Positions 25,701 through 34,689 of a stretch of 64,000 nucleotides of DNA are shown one piece after another. Source of the DNA: Bathynomus jamesi. Lineage: Eukaryota > Arthropoda > Malacostraca > Isopoda > Cirolanidae. The first letter of the stretch is position 1; the number at the start of each line of letters is the position of its first letter. Where the stretch lies: contig JAJOZX010006162.1 in NCBI GenBank assembly GCA_023014485.1, forward strand, positions 215,505-279,504, given 5' to 3'. The notes under the pieces were generated by a model. It ran no database searches, had not been told where the DNA came from, and worked only from the letters and a program-made list of their open reading frames with translations. A program made the translations under genes and the position numbers.

Positions 25701-28620
25701 TTACTCCTGACATCATTCACCGTGTGCTTGCTGACTGGGTATCACGTCTGAATTTGTGTATGAAAACAATGGTGGACATATTGAGCACGTTCTGTAAATA
25801 AAAGCTTTTGTTTTGCCTTTTTTATTATTTTTCCTATGATGCCGGACTTATGGGACACCCTGTATATTCTTCATCCCAATTATCTCTCAGTATAATTATG
25901 ATTCCAATTATCAATAGATTTTGTTTTACATTATCGAATGTTCGTAATGGATATTGTAGTTGTTTTATATAGTTGCTTTCATTAATAGTTACATAAATAT
26001 GATAGTTTGGTTATTTATTTACATCATGATGGCACCACAAATTATGCATCCTTGCTTATTTCGTATTATTTTAATTACAGATCTGAATCATTTTCAAATT
26101 TTCTTTAAATAAGCTTTTTTGTCAAATAGTTAAGTTAATCATAATTATTTTAATCAATTATTATCACAAGGAAATGAAAACGTGCATATTTTATCTCACC
26201 ATCGGAACTACATTCTGAGGATGGAAGTCAAAGATGGATTCGGGAGAGAAATTTGGGGCGAGTGGAATGTGTTCAAAGTGGACTCGGAGGAAATGAAGTA
26301 GGCTCACATTTTATTCTTTATTATTATTTTTATATGATCGATAGTTTGAACCACTCTACAAATTGATATTATGAATGCATTTTCAAGTTTCATCTACTGT
26401 ATCTTTAAAGGAATTAAGACCCCAAAACATGAATGAAGTCTTCAAATTTTGAGATTCGCTTTCTCAAAGTTTAAATGAAAATATTTCATTATATTTGATT
26501 TGAAGATTACTGTATGTATTAATATGGTAAAAAGCTTAATTATTTTTATATGAGAGAGAGATTTTAAGCCATAATATAAATACACGCTTTGACAAGGAAT
26601 ATGATTGATTTTCTCTTTATTTTTGCAATGAAGTGAAAGTCTGCTGAAATGCAAACGAAAGAAAATCTTTTAATGAAATTTTTTTTGTATTATTTTGGTT
26701 TTCATAATAATTCTTTGTCTAATGAATGTAAACTATAAAAGTTTTGTTGTATAAATTGAACATTATTTTAATGTATTCATATAATTAAAGAGAAATCTCA
26801 ATTAAATATAATTTATTATTGCACTTGGTTGAGAATGGTACAGTAATTGTTTAAAGGAATTTCTTCAAATTACACTTTTATTAATAATTTGCCAAATTAT
26901 ATTAAATTTATGGAGATCTGCTCCACAATCGCTCTGACTATCCAAACTTCATGTACATTAATCACAGTAATGATTCATTCAATTTCTTTTTATTGAAGCA
27001 GTTATCTTACCAAATGTAGCAATCACTTACCTGTCAGAAGTGGTGCAGTATTTCTATAATAAAAGGGCTACGTCGTAGCGAATGTCGTAACACCGCTTCC
27101 CGTTGGTCAGCGAAGTGAAGCGACATTGGGTCTGGGTAGTAGTTGGATGGGAGACCGCCCACTGCGTCCAATCTATGTAGCGACCAAGTGGTTCGGATCC
27201 CACGTAAAGCTGTAGGTCCACTCCGTCGTATGACCTTAGATGTTGCGAAGAAGGTTAAACAAAACCAATAATTATTATCTACAGGGTGTCCCGTAAGTCT
27301 GGACCCATAGGGAAAAATAATAAAATTACAAAATAGTCCAAAAATTTATTGCATAATCTGTTCAAAGTGTCCGCCGTTGTGTCGCACACATAGTTGAAGA
27401 CGCAATCTCCACTGCGACAGCACTTTCTGAATCACAGTCGCAGAAATTTCTTGACACGCCTCCACAATGCGTGCTTTAAGGTGGAAAATGTTCTGAAGTT
27501 TGACCTCGTACACTTTGGCTTTCAAGTGGCCCCACAAATAAAAATCATAATAAAAAATAATAAAAAAATAATAATAATAAAATAATAATAACATAATAAA
27601 AAATATATTATAAATCCCTATGGGTCCAGACTTACGGGACACCCTGTATAATAGAACGCTTGGAAGTAGAAGTGATTCAAATGCATTCAGAACACCAAAC
27701 TCCAGATGTGATATACTGTATGTACGTGAATCACCTTTGATCACGGTTTCCTTCTTCCCACAAATTGAGATTTTTGTTATTTGAGTCACTTCTCTGGAAT
27801 GCACTTTGGCAAAAGATAAAACATCGGTATAAAACGCACTTGAATCATTTTCACTTCCAACCGTACAATTGCTGAAATGGGAAACATATTTTCACTGTTC
27901 GCAAATATCCATATTTTAAAATTTTAAAAACTTCATCATATATTTAAATCTTTTCAATTTTGTTCTCGTCTCTGTAATTTAAGTATTATTATTGGAGCTG
28001 AAAACCCTGAAGTGACATTTAAATTTCTTTTCAGATACAAACTTACGGCAACGAATTACAATGCTAAGAGTACGGCCTACGATCGCTTCAGTTACGTGAA
28101 TGGTAACTATTTCTCGACATTTGACATGGACAACGATAAATCTGGTGTGTCTCATTTTTTAACTTATTGTTTTTCATTCATTTTTATAGTTTTGAACTAT
28201 AACTATATTTAAGGGTTTAGATATTATTTAGTTTTTAATACATAATAAATCTAATAAACATATTGCATCCCATTACTATATCCTAAACTAAAACTAAATG
28301 GCCTTGTCTTCTCTTACACTGCCTTCATATAATTTACATATATGATATTAATCTTAATACAAATATCTTACTGCCCAATAGCAAAGACCAGTTGCGCTGT
28401 GAATTGGAAAGGAGGGTGGTGGTACAATAACTGTCACAACAACAATCCAACTGGTCTTCATGCAAAGAAAGATAGCACAGGAATGAGAATAAAACCTTGG
28501 TCAAAACTGGATAGCACCCACCGGTATGCAACATGGCTTCAACTGAAAATTCGACCACAGATTTGCAGCAACTCAATTTCAGTCGCCAAACTGAACACTC
28601 ACAACTGTGTTTTCGATTAA
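13807..28620 (+). CDS. Secreted fibrinogen-related protein, copy A (10 exons, intact)
   Basis: Exons: 13807-13902, 17982-18090, 21441-21621, 23311-23409, 23607-23687, 23973-24044, 24338-24504, 26171-26297, 28035-28144, 28382-28620. All introns begin GT and end AG, phases agree throughout, and the sum is 1281 nt (426 aa plus TAA). Layout: signal peptide (about 1-18); a charged, probably helical/coiled segment (33-69); a linker (70-188); FReD (190-406); a 20-residue tail. Seen FReD hallmarks are [10 protein letters not shown] (224-233), [15 protein letters not shown] (341-345, the usual calcium loop), Cys352/Cys365 around KGGWWYNNC, and LKIRP (402-406). In arthropods this family supplies secreted innate-immunity lectins that bind acetylated sugars; applying that role here is inference. 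The coiled segment may drive oligomerisation. Intron 7 carries a mariner and intron 2 a Penelope relic. The ligand-pocket residues were not checked. Confidence 0.9.
16803..17560. mobile_element. hAT-like non-autonomous element, 758 bp, with nested MITEs
   Basis: Perfect 8-base duplication GCTCAGCT (16795-16802 and 17561-17568); arm B near 60575 has the site once. Ends resemble AGGATTACCATACGTCCGG and TCGGGTTACCATAC, the (T)AGGGTTACCATA-type hAT terminus. Inside are a foldback MITE (16840-17044), another hAT-like end (CTAGGGTTGCCAGACGTCCC at 17203) and a repeat pair AGGCTGACCATA / TATGGTCAGCCT (17270-17461). No transposase. Confidence 0.8.
16840..17044. mobile_element. Foldback MITE with TTAGGTTAGG core
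   Basis: Inverted ends GGGATCACCTGAAGATCAGG; inner arms TTAGTTAGCTTTATAAGGCT; centre CCTAACCAATCGTCAAGTGC and GTACAGTTGACCTAACGA. Flanks ATGTAC / ATGTCC suggest a short duplication. A sister copy is nested at 56793-56996 in copy B. Confidence 0.7.
17982..18090 (+). CDS. Copy A exon 2: charged helical segment
   Basis: 109 nt, entered in phase 0 after ATGCAG and leaving in phase 1 at GTAAGA. It encodes TLSIPEEDFKLLRKISGRLD followed by TFLERNLEAGHQNLKK. Leu/Ile/Phe spacing suggests an amphipathic or coiled helix of the kind placed ahead of FReD domains to trimerise ficolin-like proteins. Copies at 60045-60153 (B) and 36490-36596 (E, broken). Confidence 0.85.
19840..20300 (-). pseudogene. Penelope-like element relic: GIY-YIG endonuclease end
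   Basis: The reverse strand reads CNYCNLVYIGETGKTFANRN, MAHK, a stop, then CIRKAEASNTIFTNVCSNNH and AIEWDNSLKTS. This follows the GIY-YIG pattern of Penelope retroelements (C..C...YIGeT...R...H ... H.I.W). Upstream on the same strand, with stops and shifts, is LPYDNNLTHFTRVI, the usual end of the reverse transcriptase part. Missing from copies B and E, so inserted into copy A. Confidence 0.65.
21441..21621 (+). CDS. Copy A exon 3: linker region
   Basis: 181 nt, phase 1 in, phase 2 out, acceptor TTATTTCAG. The protein has an acidic valine-rich run (DKDVVVKVDPEAP) and then a leucine-rich helix (HQLTLHQDMKRMFLEIKNLF). The donor is weak (CTA/GTAATT) and lies next to an in-frame TAG, so the exon must be spliced here to stay open. 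Copy B keeps the same donor (54511). Confidence 0.82.
21813..22014. mobile_element. hAT MITE, 202 bp, in copy A intron 3
   Basis: Inverted ends CAGGGGTTCTTAACCT on both sides with a perfect 8-base duplication GGTTAGAT (21805-21812 and 22015-22022). Copy B at about 54325 has a single GGTTAGAT, the empty site. The terminus CAGGGGTTC is typical of hAT (Charlie/Tip100-like) MITEs. Confidence 0.88.
22262..22569. mobile_element. Foldback MITE, near-perfect palindrome
   Basis: Arms start GTTGGGGTAAATGTGATAAA and include GGTAATTATGCATAATTACC, itself palindromic. The core is CCTAACCAATTGTCAATGGC plus GTACAGTTGACCTAACC, related to other foldbacks in this window. The flanking ATATAT palindrome hides the exact target duplication. 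Absent from copy B. Confidence 0.72.
22570..23300. other. Copy-A-only block in intron 3, possibly a retroelement terminal repeat
   Basis: Not found in copy B. It runs from TGTCCTTACACACC to ACATTATAACA and includes a triplicated TTAATTAGTTTTAAATCGAT unit at about 23010-23080. Ends are TG...CA, as for a long terminal repeat, but I find no convincing target duplication. No gene. Confidence 0.35.
23311..23409 (+). CDS. Copy A exon 4: Ser-rich linker
   Basis: 99 nt, phase 2 to phase 2. It encodes a Gly/Ser/Lys-rich stretch (DLFSFGSFGSSISKISTLKP) with no recognised domain. The donor in A is GTTGGT, weaker than GTTAGT in copy B (exon 53995-54093). The matching phase and the conserved copy in B support it as a real exon. 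Confidence 0.75.
23607..23687 (+). CDS. Copy A exon 5: linker just before the FReD
   Basis: 81 nt, phase 2 to phase 2, donor GTTAGT. It encodes GGWGISPYFGDRHFYMPTDS and flanks. The acceptor is TCAGTCAG; the first AG is chosen because only it joins exon 6 in frame. Copy B equivalent is 53730-53810. Confidence 0.75.
23973..24044 (+). CDS. Copy A exon 6: start of the fibrinogen domain
   Basis: 72 nt, phase 2 to phase 2, encoding PTDCSEILVAGDTISGIYQI and then YPF. This is the N-terminal FReD signature (C....L..G....SG.Y.I.P), with Cys193. In copy B the GAA codon for Glu195 is TAA. Confidence 0.88.
24338..24504 (+). CDS. Copy A exon 7: FReD core
   Basis: 167 nt, phase 2 in, phase 1 out. It encodes [20 protein letters not shown] and then [36 protein letters not shown], the most conserved FReD block. 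Against copy B it has nine base differences, six silent (D221H, F223Y and V-to-M in FGVPG are the replacements), a pattern expected of a protein under constraint. Confidence 0.93.
24668..25864 (+). mobile_element. mariner-family transposon, 1197 bp, in copy A intron 7
   Basis: Inverted ends TACAGGGTGTCCCGTAAGTC and TACAGGGTGTCCCATAAGTC, flanked by TA (24666-24667, 25865-25866). Copy B keeps the empty TTATATTCTTC near 52738. Size and TA target fit Tc1/mariner. Carries one broken transposase. Confidence 0.88.
24763..25800 (+). pseudogene. mariner-type transposase, DD34D-like, several frameshifts
   Basis: Begins MSVSKEERIQIILLIRNRSQ, then shifts to LHPDREPITRSCVSRLVAKF (helix-turn-helix region). 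The catalytic parts are readable in pieces: STILFSDEAVFHGNGEVNRQ (first Asp), FPTWFQQDGAPAHYSTQVRE (second Asp), and ARSPDLTPLDFYLWGHLKAL (third Asp). Frame breaks fall near 24835, 25060, 25325 and 25545. Not able to make a whole transposase. Confidence 0.85.
26171..26297 (+). CDS. Copy A exon 8: FReD
   Basis: 127 nt, phase 1 in, phase 2 out. It encodes NENVHILSHHRNYILRMEVK and DGFGREIWGEWNVFKVDSEE, matching the family's G-N-E-x-h-H-x-L-T ... L-R-h-E-h block. The acceptor is ATCACAAG, the donor GTAGGC. Copy B exon 8 (52314-52440) differs by one base, Met to Lys. Confidence 0.9.
27066..27262 (+). repeat. 5S rRNA-derived SINE (SINE3-type)
   Basis: The head matches 5S rRNA: ACACCGCTTCCCGTTGGTCA, then GCGAAGTGAAGCGACATTGG and GTAGTTGGATGGGAGACCGC, covering the A-box, intermediate element and C-box of the 5S internal promoter. 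The tail (GTGGTTCGGATCCCACGTAA, AGCTGTAGGTCCACTCCGTC) matches the SINE tails at 2990 and 13070. Absent from copy B. It is not a real 5S gene, since its outer stem is gone. Confidence 0.75.
27280..27648 (-). mobile_element. Deletion derivative of a mariner (369 bp)
   Basis: Ends TACAGGGTGTCCCGTAAGTC on both sides, inverted; the subterminal GGACCCATAGGG is also paired. On the reverse strand the last part of a transposase is left: DFYLWGHLKAKVYEVKLQNI and IVEACQEISATVIQKVLSQW. The rest is replaced by an ATAA-rich run. It could be moved only by a transposase supplied elsewhere. Confidence 0.82.
28035..28144 (+). CDS. Copy A exon 9: FReD with calcium-loop motif
   Basis: 110 nt, phase 2 in, phase 1 out at GTGTGT. 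It encodes KYKLTATNYNAKSTAYDRFS and YVNGNYFSTFDMDNDKS. FSTFDMDND matches the F-S-T-x-D-x-D-N-D calcium-binding loop of ficolins and tachylectins. Confidence 0.92.
28382..28620 (+). CDS. Copy A exon 10: FReD C-terminus and Cys-containing tail
   Basis: 239 nt with TAA at 28618. Residues 348-426 include SCAVNWKGGWWYNNCHNNNP, the usual disulfide-flanked FReD segment, then LKIRP, where many FReDs end. It runs on for 20 more residues (QICSNSISVAKLNTHNCVFD) with Cys409 and Cys423. Copy B keeps this tail (ending NCAFN). Confidence 0.92.
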
Positions 28621-30905
28621 AATCTGTATTGGCCAAAGGGAATATTTTGTTCCCGATATGGTATGGTGTCAGAAACAATATTTTGGAATTATATCTAAAA
28701 ATTTCGAGCTTTAAATTCTAGTTGAGGAACAACGTGAATAGTTTGTTAACCTGAGGCTTAAATACAAAAACAATTACTTTATCTTTATTATTTTGTAAAG
28801 AAAATCGTATTGCAAATTATATTTTAAACATATGTTTAGAGTTTGCTTGTTTGTACAAATCCTACGAAAGCTTAACATTACAATTATTAAAAATGTAATA
28901 TTGTATACATAATATATTATATTTTTATGAACAATTAAACTTTAATTTCATTACTACTCACTAACTTTTCTACACCAATAGTTTTCTGTATCACATAAAC
29001 TAATTATTATTAAACTATTATTGAAACTATTTTTTTCCTAAACACATTTTAAATGTTTCCAATGACAGAAAATATGGAGCACTGTCAAATGTATTCCTAC
29101 TTTTTCCTTATATTTTATTCACACCGATCATCTTGATCCAATAGAAATCGGGACAGCATGGGTGAAAGGTACTGTGAACACTGAAAAAACTGGAAATTTT
29201 GAGACAAAAGAAAGGAGATCAGCGATCATCTTCCCTCTTCAGAAAACTAAATAATCCCGATAAGAAGTGCACACTGAGTCCTACCGTTTGTAGTTTTTCA
29301 GTTGTTGTAAATCAACCAAAAACTTTGGTAACATTAATAAAATTAAGAAAAATGTTTGTTTGTTAATTTGATACTAGCAGACTTTAATTTAAAGCACTAA
29401 CAGCTCTTCATTCCAACTCTTGTCACAGTGAACAATTGAAACTCAAAATGAAGGCAAACTGAATGAAATGAGAACCAAATTTTCCTCTTTCTCCAGTATC
29501 AGTATAATAAGAATGTTGTAATAGGCAGCTTGTATTTTAAAATGTTCGTTTGTAAATTGCTCTCATTGTATTATGGAACATATATTTCTGCATATAAATT
29601 ATGTCCAATTTGGGAACTATAAAAATAAAATTCACACTTCATTAAAATTCTTATTTTTTTTTCTTAATTGGTGAGAAGTAGCATTAAAACTGAAAATATC
29701 ATCTACATGATTTTAAATTCAGTATATTTAAATAAGGTAAACAACAAATAAATTAATAAATTTAAAACTGTATAAAAGACAAGTTTATATAATAAAAATA
29801 GTCTTCAGAGAAATATTTGAGGTATGATTCAATAAAGCGCTTTTTCAACATTTATCACATTAAATTACACCAATTTTCAATTCGAAAAAAGAAAAAGGTA
29901 AAAATAAGAAATTCTAAAACTGTCGTAGATATTGGATAAGAGTGTAATTTTTAAATTTTAGAAAAAAATGAATGAACCTTCTCACTTTAAGACTGTTCCT
30001 CTTTGGTGGTGGGAATTGGTATTGCAGTTTGTGATCAAGTGTGGAAGAGAATCCTAATGTTTCATGATCACTGTATAATGATGCGTTATCTCTCTTTTTG
30101 ATGTACAGACAACATCATAATGGCTATACTTCGTCATTTCTATATAATCATGCAATACACATGTTCAAATGTTTTGAAACCAAGCTCGAATAAATTTTTT
30201 ATAAAGTGAATTAAAAATAATATGAAGTGCAATACCTATGGTATAGTTTGATCGAAAGGATGAGAAATAAATCACAATAAAACTTGATTACCCGACATAA
30301 GAATGACTTTGGATATATTCTTATGATTTTTCGTCCTGCAGGAGAGCATGAAAAATAATAATCTTTCTGTCATTTAAACTTCTTCGTAACGACTACGGCC
30401 GTCCCAAGGGGAAATAGCTCCCCACGCAAACTTTAAATTCGGCGCCCCATATCTCCTATGTTCTGTGTGGTTAAAACGAACGATTCAAATAATGTTAGGT
30501 ATGCAATTTTCAACTCTTCTATAGAATTTACATTAGAAAGCCACAAACATCTCAGAAACATTCAAAAGGAGACTCTTCGTGTCTTAGTTACGGAAAATTC
30601 TGATATCGTATGTATCAAGTCTATGCTGTGAAGAACAGAATGGACAACGAAGAGAGGATGTCATCGCTAATGATCGATAACAGGTAAGTGTTTGTGACCT
30701 TCAACCTTGAGAAACTCCGGTCGCCATTCGCCACTTAGAAGTACAAAGTTAACAGTATCCTGAGTGATACCCTCGTGTTGGGGAAGTTATCACAACATTC
30801 ATTGCTTAAAATAAATACAAGGTTAACAGTATCCTGAGTGATACCCTCGTGTTGGGGAAGTTATCACAACATTCATTGCTTAAAATAAATTGAAGAAGTT
30901 GTTGA
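28621..30905. other. 3' flank of copy A, paired with 44196-46604
   Basis: No gene seen. A 74-bp unit is tandemly duplicated at 30748-30821 and 30822-30890; the B partner has one unit. The last part (about 30690-30905) matches sequence beside a mariner terminus in B. Confidence 0.5.
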
Positions 30906-33050
30906 GGAGCGCGGCAATCCTTTCTCAGCAGAATACCTAGCCCAGTTATTCGCCGAAGTTAAAACCATTAATGTGAAATTATTACTGCTTCCGTGGCCTG
31001 GGTCCCTCCAAGTGCAACACGAAAGTGATTCTCTTGAGCATGAAGGCGTACATTCCATATTCTATTCCTAGCACTAATGCAGAAAACCTAGCTTTATCTT
31101 TACTTTCTTAACTTTACTTGGTTTAAGCTTGTCTAATGCTATCCGCAACAGAGAGGATACTCTCAGAAGGTACCGTCGACATCTAACTCCTGGCTCTCAC
31201 TTAGTTAACAAAAATGTGAAAAATCTATCCAATTCTAATGATTCTCGCTCTTTCTGTCACGTAGCCAAGAACCTCCCCAACAACATTAATTCTTCTTTTT
31301 CCTCTCCTCTTTTCCATTCCGATGGCTTAGGACCAATATCGTCTCCAGATAAAGTGAGTCTTCGCTCAAACTTTCCCCTCCAACTTAATCCTGAACGATT
31401 CCGGTGCTGTTCCTCCATCACCTCCTTCCCCTGACTTAATTATATCTGAAATAAGAAACTCTTCCAAAGGTTTTACTTCCGTATGTGCGTTTAATTCTAG
31501 GAGAGCGTACGGTCCTGATGGTGTTCCTCCTATTGTTCTCAAGAACTGTGCTTCTGTACTGACACCCTGCCTAGCAAAACTCTTTCATCTTTGTCTTTCA
31601 CCTGTACTTTTCCTTCCTGCTGGAGTTCCCTTTCATTCAGCATGTCCCAAACAAGGATGACCGCTCTCTACCCTCCAACTATCGTCCAATTGCTTTGAAT
31701 TCTTGCCATTCCAAAGTTTTTGAATCTATCTCAATAGGAAGATTCTTAAACAACTTTCTTCTCACACTCTTCTTTCAGATCGTCAGTATGGATTCCGCAA
31801 GGGACGCTCTAGTGGCGATCTTTTTGCATATCTCTTTGACTTTTGGTCATCCTCCTTTCTGGATTTCGGTGAAACTTTTGCTATTGCGCTAGACATATCG
31901 AAAGCTTTTCATAGAGTCTGGCACAAATCTTTAATTTCGAAACTGCCCTCCTTTGCTTTCTATCCTTCTATCTGTGCCTTCATCTCTAATTTCCTTTCTG
32001 GCCGATCTATAGCTGCAGTTGTAGATGGCCACTGTTCTTCTCCTAAAGCTATAACAGTGGTGTTCCTCAGGGTTCTGTCTTGTCACCAACTCTTTTCCTT
32101 TTATTTATTAATGATCTTTTAATTCGCACTTCCTCTCCTATTCACTCCTATGCCGATGATTCCACTCTTCACTTCTCCACTCGCTTCCCAAAGCGTCCCT
32201 CACAACAGTCGCTTCATGATTCGTGTAGGACGGCTATGGGACACCTGACTTCTGATCTTTCTGCTATATCTGATTGGGCAGAGAAAACTTGTGGCTTTCA
32301 ATGCCTCAAAAACTTAGTTCCTCCATCTGTCTACTCGTCATAATCTTTCACACGACTATCCCCTCACCTTCAACAACACACAACTCAATCCTCTTAACAT
32401 TCTTGGCATTTCCTTTTCTCGTGATCTTTCCTGGAAAGATCATCTATACTCTCTTTCTAAAACAGCTTCTAAGAGGTTAGGTGTGCTGTACCGCCTCCGT
32501 GTTTCTTCACCCCCACTCAGTTGCTGTCTCTGTACAGGGGTCTTGTTCGCCCCTGTATAGAATATGCGTCTCATGTGTTGGGTGGTTCAACCCACACAGC
32601 CGTACTTGACCGGGTGGAATCAAAGGCTTTTCGTCTCAATTCCCCGCCTCTTGCTGATTGTTTTCAATCTCTCTCTCTTCGCCGCAATGTTGCCTCACTC
32701 TCTCTTTACTATCGCTAGCATAACGGACATTGCTCTTCTGAACTCTCTAACTGCATGCCTCCTTTAAGGTAAGCACGCAGTACCAGACCTTCTACACTTT
32801 CTCATTTCTTTTCTATCCAACTATCTAATGCAAGGTTAATCGTGTTTTCACTCTTTCATCTACTCAACCGGTCAAATCTGGAGCAATCTTCCTCAATCCA
32901 TCTTTCCTCCTGTCTATGACCTCCCATTTTTTCAAACGCAGAGTGTCTAGGCATCTCGAAAACCCCGGACTTTGATTTTGGATCTCTTCCTTCTTCTATG
33001 GGTGGGACGCTTTGCGGGCATTTGCCTTTGGCCACTCTTCCTGCATAAAA
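30906..33050 (+). pseudogene. Non-LTR retrotransposon (LINE) copy 1, reverse transcriptase
   Basis: Broken but readable from endonuclease end to tail: RRAYGPDGVPPIVLKNCASV, LTPCLAKLFHLCLS, SDRQYGFRKGRSSGDLF-like text across two frames, ALDISKAFHRVWHKSLISKL, PTLFLLFINDLLIRTSSPIH and the catalytic SYADDSTLHFSTR (about 32140). The C-terminal region contains MLSLYRGLVRPCIEYASHVL, and the 3' end CCACTCTTCCTGCATAAAAA is A-rich. Stops and shifts in every section. Confidence 0.8.
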
Positions 33051-33054
33051 AAAA

Positions 33055-34680
33055 ATTTCTAATTCTTCTCGCTCATTTTGGCATTATCTAACAACTTCTC
33101 CAACAACTTCACTATTTCTTCTTTCCTCCCTCTGTTCCATTCCGACGGCTCAGTTGCCATCTCTTCTCCTCATAAAGCTGAACTCTTCGCTCAACCTTTC
33201 ACCTCGAACTTAACCATGGACGATTCCGGTGCTGTTCCTCCATTTCCTCTTCCCTCCGACTTAATTATGTTGGAAATTAGAATTCCTTCTAAAGATGTAT
33301 TTTCTGCCCTATCTGGGCTCAACTCTAGGAAGGCGTACGATCCTGTTGGTGTCCCTCCTGTTGTTTTCAAGAACTGTGCATCTGTGCTGACACCCTGCCT
33401 AGCCAAACTCTTTCGTCTCCGCCTTTCATCTGCTACTTTTCCTTCTTGCTGGAAGTTCCCTTTTATTCAGCCTGTCCTGAACAAGGTGACCGCTTCAATC
33501 CTCCAACCATCGTCCAATTTCTTTAAGTTCTTACCTTTCTAAAGTTTTTGAATCTATCCTTAATAGGAAGATTCTTGAATACCTTTCTTCTCGCAATATT
33601 TATTCAGATGGCCATTATGGGTTTTTTATGGGACCCTATATTGGCAATCTTCTTGCAGTCTCTGACTCTTGGTCATACTCTTTTCGGGATTTCTGAAACT
33701 TTTTCCATTGTGTTTGACATATCAAAAGCTTTTGATAGAGTCCATCAAAAATCTTTAATTTGTAAACTGCCCTCCTTTGCTTTCTATCCTTCTATCTGTG
33801 CTTTCCTCTCTAATGTCCTTTCTAGCAGATCTATAGTTGCGGTTGTAGAAGGCCACTGTTCTTCTCCGAAAGCTATTAATAGTGATGTTCCTCAGGGTTC
33901 TGTCCTGATTGGGCCAGATACAATATTGTGACTTTCAATGCCTCACACTCGGTTCCTTCTTGTATTTATTCATCACAATCTTCCACACGAATATCCCTTA
34001 CCTTCAACAATACACAATTCAATCCTTCCTCTTCTCTTAACATTCTTGACGTTTCTTTTTCTCGTGATCTTTCCTGAAAAGTCACATATACTCTCTTTGA
34101 AAAACAGCGTCTAAGAGCTTAGGTATATTGTACCAGCTTCGCAGTTTCTTCACCCTCGCTCAGTTGCTGTTTTTGTACAGGGGCTTGTCCGCTTCTGTAT
34201 GTTGTACGTTTCTCATGTTTGTTGTAGCTAAACCAACACAGCCGTACTTGAACGGGTGAAATCAAAGGCATTTTTTCTCATCATTTCCTCGCCTCTTACC
34301 AAATATCTTTAATGCCTCTCTCATGTCGCAATGTTGCCTCACTCTCTTTAGTACTTACTGCTCTTCTGAACTCTCTAACTGAATGCCTTTTCCTTTACGG
34401 AGAGCACTCATTACCAGATTTCTGACACATTCTCATTCCTTTCCTGTCCAACTTTCTAATGCAAGGGTTGATCGGTATTTTCATTCTTTCATCTACTCAA
34501 CCTTTCAACGCTGCACAACCTGCCAACAATTTTCCTCAATCAATCATTCCCCCTGTCTATGATCTCCATTCTTTTAAACGCAGAGAGTCCAGGCATCACG
34601 ATAAACCTCGACCTTAGCTCTTCTTCTTCTAGAAAAGGGAGGCCCCTCCTTCTTGCATAAGAGAAAGTAAGGAGAAATCA
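33055..34680 (+). pseudogene. LINE copy 2, same family, catalytic motif deleted
   Basis: Reads SSFLPLFHSDGSVAISSPHK, LTPCLAKLFRLRLSSATFPS and FDISKAFDRVHQKSLICKLP to SDVPQGSVL at about 33905. It then jumps straight to the segment normally downstream of YADD, so the active-site block is lost. Ends with a copy of the LINE 3' tail (CCTTCTTGCATAAGAG) near 34665. Confidence 0.78.
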
Positions 34681-34689
34681 ATATGGCGA

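Larger units (their letters stand above)
16796..30905. repeat. Inverted-repeat arm A-right (pairs with 44196-60600)
   Basis: Continues the A copy through gene A and its 3' flank to GTTGTTGAGGAG at 30905, where homology with the B arm stops. All ten exons have partners. Insertions found only here: 16803-17560, the Penelope relic near 20000, 21813-22014, 22262-22569, 24668-25864 and 27280-27648. Confidence 0.85.

Noticed and set aside
27066..27165. A genuine 5S rRNA gene.
   Set aside because: Only the internal promoter part is conserved, the outer stem strands are missing, and a SINE tail follows.
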